64,000 nucleotides of DNA from contig JAJHZJ010000026.1 of NCBI GenBank assembly GCA_023548195.1, positions 3,789,598-3,853,597 of the forward strand. Direction: 5' to 3'. Source of the stretch: Bettongia penicillata ogilbyi (taxonomy: Eukaryota > Chordata > Mammalia > Diprotodontia > Potoroidae). The translations under genes were made by a program, and so were the position numbers. Below the pieces are notes generated by a model. That model made no database searches. It was not told the DNA's origin and saw only the letters and a program-made list of their open reading frames with translations. Shown here piece by piece: positions 56,505-64,000 of the stretch (position 1 is the stretch's first letter; each line of letters opens with the position of its first letter).

Positions 56505-57237
56505 GTTTTTTTTTTATTTGTTTTTGGTTTTTTTTTTAAATATAAATTTATTTATTTAACTTTTTACATTCATTTTCACAAAATTTTGGGTTCCAAATTT
56601 TCTCCCCATTTATCCCCTCCCTCCACCCAAATACAATGAGCATTCTAATTTCCCCTATCACCATTCTGCCCTCTCTTCTATCATCCCTCCCTTCTCTTGT
56701 CCCCGTCTTCTCTTTTGTCCTGTAGGGCCAGATGACTTTCTATTCCCCATTAAATGTATTTCTTATTTACTACCAGCAAGAACAATACTCAACAATTGTT
56801 CCTAAACCTTTGAGTTCCAAATTCTCCCCATCCCTCCCTCTCCACCCATTCCCTTTGGGAAGGCAAGCAATTCATTATAGGCCATATCTGCGTAGTTTTG
56901 CAAATGACTTGAATAACAGTCGTGTTGTGTAAAACTAACTGTATATCCCTCCATCCTATTCTCCCCCCTCTTGTTTCTATTCTGTCTTTTGATCCTGCCC
57001 CTCCCTGAGTGTTGACTTCAAATTGCTCCCTTCTCCCATTGCCCTCCCTTCCATCATCCCTCCCACCCTGCTTATCTCCTTCTCCCCCACTTTCCTGTAT
57101 TGTAAGACAAGTTTTCATACCAAAATGAGTGTGCATTTTACTCCTTCCTTTACTCGAATGTGATGAGGGTAAACTTCATGTTTTTTTCTCAGCTCTCCTC
57201 TTTTTCCCTCCACTAAAAAGTCTCCTGCTTGGCTCTT
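56505..57237 (-). mobile_element. HAL1-A, 3' piece
   Basis: The minus-strand 3' end of a HAL1: an A/T-rich tail (56,505-56,550), then a G/A-rich 3' UTR (C/T-rich on the plus strand) with 'tttgggaaggcaagcaattc' (56,855) and 'aaccaaaatgagtgtgca'-like block (57,118). It stops at 57,237, where HAL1-B was inserted, and resumes at 60,271. Confidence 0.9.
57223..57237. repeat. Left target duplication of HAL1-B
   Basis: tcctgcttggctctt is repeated without a mismatch at 60,256-60,270. Without HAL1-B the two sides give an uninterrupted 3' UTR in line with HAL1-B's own at about 57,995-58,040. Confidence 0.95.
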
Positions 57238-57239
57238 TT

Positions 57240-57271
<32 letters not shown>

Positions 57272-57289
57272 ATTTATTCATTTATTCAT

Positions 57290-57332
<43 letters not shown>
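57238..57332 (-). repeat. Long A-rich tail of HAL1-B
   Basis: On the plus strand it is a T run (57,236-57,258) followed by TTTA/TTCA units to 57,332, that is (TAAA)n then poly(A) on the element strand. Such long tails normally shorten with age. Confidence 0.9.
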
Positions 57333-58344
57333 GCTTTTTACATTCATTTTCACAAATTTTTGGGTTCCAAATTTTCTCCCCTTTTCTCCCCTCCCCCCAC
57401 CCCAATACCCCAGGCAATCTAATTTTCCCTATCTTCAATCTGTCCTCTCTTCTGTCATCCCTCCCTTCCCTTGTCTCTATCTTCTCTTTTCTCCTGTAGG
57501 GCCAGATGACTTTCTATTCCTCATTAACTGTATGTCTTCTTTCCTAGTTGCAACAACAATACTAAACAAGTGTTCCTGAAACTTTGAGTTCCAAATTCTC
57601 CCCATCCCTCCCTCCCCATGCATTCCCTTTGGGAAGGCAGGCAATTCATTATAGGCCATATCTGTGTAGCTTTGCAAGTGACCTTCCTGATAGTCGTGTT
57701 GTGTAAGACTAACTGAATTGCCATCCCTCTTAACCTGCCCCTCATTGTTTCTCTTCTGTCCTTTGATCCTGTCCCTCCCCAAGTGTTGACTTTCAATTAC
57801 TCCCTCCTCCCTTTGCCCTCCCTTCCATCATCCCCCCCCCAATATCTCCTTCTCCCCCGCTTTCTTATACTGTAAGATAGGTTTTCATACCAAAATGAGT
57901 GTGCATTTCACTCCTTCGTTTAGTCAAATGTGATGAGGGTGAACTTTTGTTTGTTTGTTTTTTTTTTTTTTTTCCCCTCAGCTCTCCTCTTTTTCCCTCC
58001 ACTAAAAACATCTCCTACTTGCCTCTTAAATGACATATAGTTACCCCCTTCCATTTCCCCCTCTTTCCTCTCACTACATTTCTCTCTCACCATTTACCTT
58101 AATTTCTTTTAAGGCATGGTCCCATCCTATTCAGTTCAATCTGTGCTCTCTGTCTCTGCATGTGAATGCATGTGTGTATGTGTGTGCATGCGTGTACATG
58201 TGTATGTGTGATCCCACCAACCACCCAGATACTGAAAAGTTTTAAGAGTTAGAAATATTGTCCTTCCCTGTATGAATGCAAACAGTTCATTTCTGGTAAG
58301 TCCCTTAATACTTCTGCTTGCTGTTTACTTTTGCATGCTTCCTC

Positions 58345-59451
58345 TCATTCTTGTGTTTGAAAGTCAAATTTTCTTTTCAGCTCTGGTCTTTTCATTAAGA
58401 ATGATTGAAAGTCCTCTGTTTCATTGAAAGACCATATTTTCCCTTGAAGTATTATACTCAGTTTAGCTGGGTAGGTGATTCTTGGTTTCAGTCCTAGTTC
58501 CTTTGCCTTTTGGAATATCCTATTCCACGCCCTTCGATCCCTTAATGTAGAAGCTGCTAGATCTTGGGTTATCCTGATTGTATTTCCACAGTACTGGAAT
58601 TGTTTGTTTCTGGCTGCTTGCAAGATTTTTTCCTTGAGCTGGGAGTTCTGGAATTTGGCCACAATGTTCCTAGGAGTTTCTCTTTTTGGATCTCTTTCAG
58701 GTGGTGATCGATGGATTCTTTCAATACTTATTTTGCCCTCTGGTCCTAGAATGTCAGGGCAATTTTCCTTGATAATTTCATGCAAGACGATGTCTAGGCT
58801 CTTTTTTTGATCATGGCTTTCAGGTAGTCCCATAATTTTTAAGTTGTCTCTCCTTGATCTGTTTTCCAGGTCAGTTGTTTTTCCCATGAGATATTTCACA
58901 TTCTCTTCCATTTTATCGTTCTTTTGGTTTTGTTTGGTGATTTCTTGGTTTCTCATAAAGTCATTAGACTCCATCTGTTCCATTCTAATTTTGAGAGAAC
59001 TATTAAATTCAGTGAGCTTTTGAGCCTCTTTTTCCATTTGGCTCATTCTGCTTTTGAATGCATTCTTCTCCTCATTGGCTTTTTGAACCTCTTTTGCCAA
59101 TTGAGTGAGCCTATTTTTCAAGGTGTTAATTTCCTCAGCATTTTTTTGGGACTCCTTTACCAATATATTGACCTTTTTTTCATACTCTTCTTGCATCTTT
59201 GTCATTTCTCTTCCCAGTCTTTCCTCCACCTGTCTAACTTGCTTTTCAAAATCCTTTTTAAGCTCTTCCAAGGCCTGAGCCCACCCAACACCCCCCTGGG
59301 GTGTCTGGGGTACTGAGGCCCCGCCCTCCACATCTTTCCCTGATGGGAAAAATACGTCTTCGTCCTCCCCATCAGATCCGAAGGTCGGAATCATTTGCAT
59401 TTGTTGGAAAAAACTCTCTAAAGTCTTATTTTTCTTTCCCTTTCTAGGCAT
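58345..59451 (-). CDS. HAL1 ORF1 protein (L1 ORF1p-like RNA-binding protein), intact
   Basis: It encodes a 368-residue protein of the L1 ORF1p family, which forms coiled-coil trimers, binds element RNA and acts as nucleic-acid chaperone in the retrotransposition particle. Domains by eye: basic N-terminus (MPRKGKKNKT), acidic stretch 26-32, long coiled coil about 57-195 rich in E/K/Q with L/M heptads, RRM start NLKIMGLPES (203-212), RIHRSPPERD (245-254), AKFQNSQLKEKILQAAR (265-281), and C-terminal domain about 285-368 with ITQDLAAST and KAKELGLKPRITYPAKL. The start codon is the first ATG after the 5' UTR and matches the start in HAL1-A. There is no internal stop and no ORF2 after it. Coding capacity is clear; expression is unknown. 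Confidence 0.9.
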   Translation of the reverse strand: MPRKGKKNKTLESFFQQMQMIPTFGSDGEDEDVFFPSGKDVEGGASVPQTPQGGVGWAQALEELKKDFEKQVRQVEERLGREMTKMQEEYEKKVNILVKESQKNAEEINTLKNRLTQLAKEVQKANEEKNAFKSRMSQMEKEAQKLTEFNSSLKIRMEQMESNDFMRNQEITKQNQKNDKMEENVKYLMGKTTDLENRSRRDNLKIMGLPESHDQKKSLDIVLHEIIKENCPDILGPEGKISIERIHRSPPERDPKRETPRNIVAKFQNSQLKEKILQAARNKQFQYCGNTIRITQDLAASTLRDRRAWNRIFQKAKELGLKPRITYPAKLSIILQGKIWSFNETEDFQSFLMKRPELKRKFDFQTQE

Positions 59452-60255
59452 TTTCCCAGCCAGTTACTTGACTTCTGAGATTCCTTTCCACCTCCGCCTG
59501 GATCCGCCCAGCTAGTACTTGGCCTCTGAGATTCAAATGCGCTTTCCCGCGGCAAGCTTTAGTTCTGGCGCAGGGTGGGGGCAGGGCCGCCTCCTACGTT
59601 CGGTCCCTCAGGGGCTTTCTGAAGAGACTTTCAGGAACAGAGCAGGTGGGGGCGGGGTGGGGGCCCCGCCTGCTGTGCTCAGCTCCCTTGGGGGTTTTAT
59701 TCAGAGGCGTTCAGCAGTAGAGCAGGGTGGGGGCAGGGCCGTCTCCCCTGCTCGGCTCCCTCAGGTTGGAAAGACCTTCAGTATTGAAGATCCTACCTGC
59801 TGCTGTGGGATTCCTGAGTCCCAGGCCGTTGCCGCCTCAGCTGCCCGCCCACGCCTCTGCCTCCGCCGCTTCCTGCCCCGTCTCTGCCGCCGCCGCTTCC
59901 TCCCGAGGGGGCCCGCTCCCCTCCCCTAGCGCAGGCTTCTTTTTAACTGACCTTTAGCTTCTGTGGGCAGAGGGACTTTCCCGGCTGCCGGTGATTCTCC
60001 CGGAGCTTTCCTCTCTGAAGTCTGCTCAGGTCAGCTTCTCTGGGTCGCGGCCGGGGATGTGGGTGGGGTCCGCTTTCCGGGGTGCGATGGACCCCGGGGA
60101 CGGCTCTCCAGGGTTCAGTGGAACGGAAATCTCTTCCCCTACGTTTGTGCACCCCCTGCAGAGATTCAGAATTTATGGGGCTCACCTTTTACCTCAATTC
60201 CATGGGTTGTGTGCTCGGAGCTCGTGAATGTGCATCCTTCTACTCCGCCATCTTG
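59452..60255 (-). promoter_or_regulatory. HAL1-B 5' UTR/internal promoter, CpG-rich
   Basis: L1-group 5' UTRs act as internal pol II promoters. This one starts with CAAGATGGCGGAG at 60,255-60,243, a YY1-type site as found at +1 of L1 elements. It is the only CpG-rich stretch in the window, with roughly 40 or more CpGs by eye between 59,540 and 60,250. GCCGCC and CCGCCC boxes (59,830-59,910) look like SP/KLF sites. Plus-strand frames across it are composition artefacts. Confidence 0.7.
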
Positions 60256-60270
60256 TCCTGCTTGGCTCTT
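60256..60270. repeat. Right target duplication of HAL1-B
   Basis: An exact second copy of tcctgcttggctctt. HAL1-A sequence resumes immediately after it. Confidence 0.95.
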
Positions 60271-60397
60271 GAATGAGATATAATTTACCCCATTCCATTT
60301 CACCCTCTCTTCTCCCACTACATTTCTCTCTCACCATTCACCTTAATTTCTTTTAAGATATGGTCCCATCCTATTCAATTCACTCTGTGTTATCTAT

Positions 60398-60415
60398 TTG
60401 TGTGTGCGTGCATGT

Positions 60416-60455
<40 letters not shown>
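60398..60455. repeat. (GT)n array in the HAL1-A 3' UTR
   Basis: About 14 uninterrupted GT units within a longer TGTG-rich stretch, at the matching place to the GT-rich stretch at 58,150-58,212 in HAL1-B. Confidence 0.9.
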
Positions 60456-60598
60456 CTGTGCGTGGTCCCACCAACTACCCAGATACTGAAAAATTTTAAG
60501 AGTTACAAATATTGTCTTTCCATGTAGGAATGTAAACAGTTCACTTTTGGTAAGTCCCTTATGACTTCTCTTTGCTGCTTAGTTTTTCATGCTTCTTC

Positions 60599-61689
60599 TC
60601 ATTCTTGTGTTTGAAAATCAAATTTTCTTTTCAGCTCTGGTCTTTTCATCAAGAATGCTTGAAAGTCCTCTGTCTCATTGAAAGACCATATTTTCCCCTG
60701 AACTATTATACTCAGTTTTGCTGGGTAGGTGATTCTTGGTTTGAATCCTAGTTCCTTTGACTTCTGGAATATCCTATTCCACGTCCTTTGATCCCATAAT
60801 GTAGAAGCTGCTATATCTTGTGTTATCCTGATTGTATTTCCACAATACTGGAATTGTTTCTTTCTAGCTGCTTGAAATATTTTCTTCTTGACCTGGGAAT
60901 TCTGGAATTTGGCCACAATGTTCCTAGGAGTTTCTCTTTTTGGATCTCTTTCAGGTGGTGATCGATGGATTCTTTCAATACTTATTTTGCCCTCTGGTTG
61001 TAGAATCTCAGGGCAGCTTTCCTTGATAATTTCATGAAAGATATGTCTAGGCTCTTTTTTTGATCATGACTTTCAGGTAGTCCCATAATTTTTAAATTGT
61101 CTCTCCTGGATCTATTTTCCAGGTCAGTTGTTTTTCCCATGAGATATTTCACATTCTCTTCCATTTTTTCATTCTTTTGGTTTTGTTTTATGATTGCTTC
61201 GTTTCTCATAAAGTCATTAGACTCCATCTGTTCCATTCTCATCTTGAGAGAACTACTTTCTTCAGTGAACTTTTGAACCTCTTTTTCCATTTGACTAATT
61301 CTGCTTTTAAAAGCATTCTTCTCCTCATTGGCTTTTTGAACCTCTTTTGCCAATTGAGTGAGCCTATTTTTCAAGGTGTTATTTTCTTCAGCATTTTTTT
61401 GGGTCTCCTTTAGCAAGGTATTGACCCTTTTTCATGCTTTTCTTGCATCTCTCTCATTTCTCTTCCCAGTTTTTCCTGCACCTGTCTAACTCGATTTTCA
61501 AAATCCTTTTTGAGCTCTTCCATGGCCTGAGCCCACCTTGGATGTCTGGGATAGAGAAGCCCCGACCTCCACATCCTTCCCTGATGGCAAGCATTGTACT
61601 TCCTCATCAGAAATGAAGGAAGGAAGAAACATCTCTTCCCCAAGAAAGTAGTTCTCTATGGTCTTATTTTGCTTCCTTTTTCTGGGCAT
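60599..61689 (-). pseudogene. HAL1-A ORF1, broken by about three frameshifts
   Basis: It is homologous over its length to the intact ORF1 in HAL1-B. Frame pieces: 61,689-61,498 (MPRKRKQNKT start), about 61,560-61,410 (RWAQAMEELKKDFENRV), 61,416-60,982 (coiled coil and DNLKIMGLPESHDQKKS) and 60,916-60,599 (MAKFQNSQVKKKIFQAARKK through KRKFDFQTQE). Shifts fall near 61,545, 61,430 and 61,035. Each piece keeps high identity to HAL1-B, so the two elements are close relatives. Confidence 0.9.
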
Positions 61690-62356
61690 TTTCCCAACCA
61701 GTTACTTGACTTCTGAGATTCCTCTCCACCCCTGCCTCCAGATCTGCCCAGCTAGTGCTTGGGGTCTGAGACCCAAATGCTGCCCCCCAGCCTCAGGGCT
61801 TTTCGTGGCGGAGCGGCTGCTATTCAATGTGAGCTTAAGTTCTGGTGCTTGGGTGGGGGCAGGGCCGCCTCCCAGGCTCAGTTCCCTCAGGGGCTTTATG
61901 CAGAGATCTTCTGTAACGGAGCTCCTGCCTACTCCGGGAGTTCTGGGCTGTGGCTGCCTCTGCCGTTGCCTCTGCCTCCCAAGGGGGCCCGAGTCACGGA
62001 GACACCCTGCTCCCCTTTTGGCCAGCCCAGAAGTCTCTCTCACTGACCTGTAGTGCCTGTGGGTGGAGGGACCTTCGCAGCCACTAGAGATTCCCTCCAT
62101 GAAGCCTGCTTGGATCTGCTCCTCTGGGACCACTTGGCCAGGGAAGCTCAGGGGTGGGCTCTGTGCCCGGAGTGCGATGGGCCCCTGGGGATGGTTTTCC
62201 AGGGCTCTCTGGAACGGAAATCTCTTCTATTGTGTTTCTGTGTGGCTTGCAGTGCTCCAGAATTTGTGGGGAGTTCTTTTTACAGCAAATTTATGGGCTG
62301 TGGATTTGGAGCTAGCATACGTGAGTCTTTCTATTCTGCCATCTTGGCTCCTCCCC

Positions 62357-63050
62357 CAAGAAAAAGTTTTTCAATGGAGGGGGAAAGGGGGAAGATGAGA
62401 AGGAAAAAATTAAGCTTACTCTCATCACATTTCGTTCAAAGAAGGAATAACCTGCAGACTGAATTTGGTATGAAAACCTATGTAACACTACAGGAGAGTA
62501 GGGGAGAAGGGGATAAACAGGGTGGGGGGATGATAGAAAGGAGGGCAAATGGGAGGAGGAAGCAATTAGAAGTAAACACTCTTGGGGAAGGACAAAGTTA
62601 AAAGAGAATAGAAGAAATGGGGGCAGGATAGAATGAAGGGAAATATAGTTAGTCATACACAACATGGAATATTATGGAAGTCATTTGCAAAACTACACAT
62701 GTATAGCCTGTAATGAATTGCTTGCTTTCTCAGTGAGGATAGGTGATGAGGGAAGAAGGAAGAGAAGTTGGAACTCAAAGTTTTAGGGATATATATGCTG
62801 AGAATTGTTTTTGCATACAGCTGGGAAATAAGAAATACAGGTAATGGGGTATAGAAATTTATGCTGCCCTGCAAGACAAGAGAGAAGATGGGGATAAGGG
62901 AAAGGAGGGGTGTTACAAGGGAGGGCAGATTCATGGAAGGTGTAATCAGAATGCTCAGCATTTTGGAGTGGGGGAAAGGGAGAGATGGAAAGAAAATTTG
63001 AAACTCAAAATTTTGTGGAAATGAATGTTGAAAACTTAAAATAAACAAAT
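62357..63050 (+). mobile_element. HAL1-C 3' UTR, right piece
   Basis: It continues 53,185-53,574 across the nested block. It starts with the duplicated agaaaaagtttttc (62,359-62,372), then 'aatggagggggaaaggggg', 'tactctcatcacatttcg', 'gcctgtaatgaattgcttgc' and a G-rich run (62,875-62,990), ending near 63,050 with 'tgttgaaaacttaaaataa'. It is the reverse complement, in order, of the HAL1-A and HAL1-B 3' UTRs, so the HAL1 elements lie in both orientations here. Confidence 0.85.
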
Positions 63051-63059
63051 ATACCAAAA

Positions 63060-63420
63060 AAGAAAGTAACAGAGGAAAAAAATAAAAGGACTTTCTAAAT
63101 AAAATAAAAGAGAGAGAGGAAAAAAATCATGAAAAAAAAGAACAGTCCAAGAAAATCAAGAATTATGAAAGGAAAGGAAACCAAATGGAAATAGAAATAT
63201 AGAAACTTATGGGAAAAAATTCCTCCTTAAAAAGCAGAATTAGGCAAGGTGAAGCCAATACCTTCATAAAACACCAAGGAATAAAAAAACAATTCAAAGA
63301 TTGAAAGAATAGAAGAGAATGTGCAACATCTTATTAGAAAAAAAAAACAAAACAACTGATATTGAGAACAGATTGAAGAGAGATAATATGAGAATTCTTG
63401 GACTTCCTGAAAATTATGCT
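63060..63420 (+). pseudogene. Old L1 ORF1 fragment (coiled coil and RRM start)
   Basis: The plus strand reads with some breaks as an A/K-rich coiled coil, then TTDIENRLKRDNMRILGLPE (63,354-63,413), the L1 ORF1p RRM entry. It corresponds to TTDLENRSRRDNLKIMGLPE of HAL1 ORF1. The frame is cut at about 63,420, where a different L1 5' end begins. Confidence 0.75.
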
Positions 63421-64000
63421 AAAAGGTGGTTGTAGCCAAGATGGTAGAATAAAACAGAGACTTGATAGAATTCTCCCCCCAAACCTCTCCAAATACCTGT
63501 AAAAGTGACTCTAAACAAATTCTAGAGCTTCAGAACCCACAATATGATGGAGTGAAACAAGTCTCCAGCCCAAAACAGCCTTGAAGGTCAACAGGAAGCA
63601 TCTATTGCACAAGGCTGGAAGTGAAGCACAGTTCAGCGTGGGCCAAACTGGAACAGATGGGAATGAGACAGCCCTCAAAGGCCTGAATCCTGGGCAGTTG
63701 TGGTCAGTATTTGACCTATCACTACACAAATGCCAGAGATAGCATACAAGATCAGTGGGAAAACTCTGCAGGACCTGGTCTGTCTGGGATCCTGATCCAG
63801 CACCTGGGCAGAAGAGGAGCTGTGACTGCTTCTGGAGCTCCTGGCCAACAAATGGTGGGGGGTCAAGTGGCTGATACAAACCCCTGAAGCTTGGCATAGT
63901 ACACCCACACCCACCCTCACTGGAAACAGAATCCTACCTTGGCAAAGAGTTAGAAAATCAAGTATTTGACTGTGAATATGAGGAAACAGTGTAAAAAAGA
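63421..64000 (+). mobile_element. 5' end of a plus-strand L1, running off the window
   Basis: It starts within 'ggtggttgtagccaagatgg' (63,425-63,444), the usual L1 5' start with a YY1-like site, followed by the 5' UTR ('ccaaacctctccaaatacct', 'gcttcagaacccacaatat', 'gtctccagcccaaaacagcc'). The presumed ORF1 start is at 63,978. The 5' UTR of this family differs from HAL1 and from the L1 at 53,575-56,496. Whether the element is full length lies beyond the window. Confidence 0.8.
63978..64000 (+). CDS. L1 ORF1 start (partial, window edge)
   Basis: An ATG at 63,978 opens MRKQCKK, a basic start like that of L1 ORF1 proteins, at the end of a 5' UTR of ordinary length. Only seven codons are visible, so whether the frame is intact cannot be judged. 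Confidence 0.45.

Larger units (their letters stand above)
57238..60255 (-). mobile_element. HAL1-B, complete ORF1-only LINE
   Basis: A 3,018-bp HAL1 (half-L1) nested in HAL1-A in the same orientation, between perfect 15-bp target duplications. On the minus strand: 5' end with CAAGATGGCGGAG (60,255), a CpG-rich 5' UTR of about 800 bp, intact ORF1 (59,451-58,345), a G/A-rich 3' UTR of about 1.0 kb with a TG array, and a tail of (AAAT)n followed by about 23 A (57,332-57,236 region). There is no trace of ORF2. Known HAL1 families have this layout and rely on L1 ORF2p supplied in trans. It may lack about 10 bases at the 5' end compared with HAL1-A. The intact frame and duplication suggest a fairly recent insertion. 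Confidence 0.92.
60271..62356 (-). mobile_element. HAL1-A, 5' piece (5' UTR, broken ORF1, start of 3' UTR)
   Basis: It continues 56,505-57,237. The 5' end is gggggaggagccaagatgg (62,356-62,338), followed by a 5' UTR of about 650 bp, a frameshifted ORF1 (61,689-60,599) and the first part of the 3' UTR with a GT array (60,398-60,452). With HAL1-B taken out, HAL1-A is about 2.8 kb and full length. Its own target duplication, caagaaaaag, is at 56,495-56,504 and 62,357-62,366. Confidence 0.9.

Noticed and set aside
58924..59316. 130-codon plus-strand frame rich in Leu/Phe/His
   Set aside because: It is exactly antisense to the HAL1 ORF1 coiled coil; K/E codons read backwards give F/L.
59519..60283. 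Several plus-strand frames of 64-136 codons in GC-rich DNA, looking like a host CpG-island gene
   Set aside because: The DNA is the 5' UTR of HAL1-B read backwards. Low stop density comes from high GC. The element boundaries and TSD enclose it.
61658..62601. Plus-strand frames of 95-182 codons and a minus-strand frame of 143
   Set aside because: They lie in the 5' UTR of HAL1-A and cross its boundary into HAL1-C, with no domain.

Overview
The window reads as non-genic DNA from a marsupial. It is AT-rich and CpG-poor. The interspersed repeats are of a kind I associate with metatherian genomes: RTE-type LINEs, CORE/MIR SINEs with RTE-derived tails, marsupial-type L1 with long G-rich 3' UTRs, HAL1 (half-L1) elements, L2 and L3/CR1 relics, small hAT elements and solitary LTRs. 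The species cannot be fixed by eye. I find no host exon, no tRNA or rRNA gene and no CRISPR array. The only intact open reading frame of clear function belongs to a retrotransposon: ORF1 of a HAL1 element at 58,345-59,451 (-).

Layout. 1-5.8 kb: an old inverted L1 split by an essentially full-length 3.8-kb RTE LINE (1,267-5,065) with a perfect 9-bp target-site duplication (TSD). 5.8-13.7 kb: L2/MIR/CORE-SINE relics, an L1 piece with an internal inversion, and several kb with nothing recognisable. 13.7-17.6 kb: two head-opposed copies of one LTR family, with a third partial copy at 37.9 kb. 17.7-23.7 kb: MIRs, a very decayed second RTE-like LINE and a fold-back hAT element. 23.7-26.45 kb: an internally deleted L1 with its own TSD, carrying a nested L1 and a solitary LTR. 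26.5-45 kb: hAT, L2, L3/CR1, RTE-tailed SINEs, an L1 with TSD and older L1 fragments. 45.13-47.42 kb: a second, 5'-truncated RTE copy with a better-preserved reverse transcriptase (RT). 47.4-53.2 kb: mostly unique sequence with MIR/L2 pieces and a solitary LTR.

The most informative part is 53.2-64.0 kb. A plus-strand HAL1 3' end was split by an internally deleted L1 (-). A HAL1 (-, copy A) then landed in the right-hand TSD of that L1, and a complete HAL1 (-, copy B) landed inside copy A. The target duplications can be read at each step, so the order of events is visible. Copy B has an open 368-codon ORF1, a CpG-rich 5' UTR, a long A-rich tail and a perfect 15-bp TSD. Downstream lie an old L1 ORF1 fragment and the 5' UTR of a plus-strand L1, whose ORF1 start codon sits at 63,978 and runs off the window.

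How the parts relate. HAL1 encodes only the ORF1 RNA-binding protein, so it must borrow an L1 ORF2 protein for reverse transcription. The RTE-tailed SINEs probably depended on RTE LINEs, since their tails resemble the 3' end of the RTE copy in this window. Divergence, family names and ages need a repeat-library search that I could not run. Boundaries given without a TSD are approximate.
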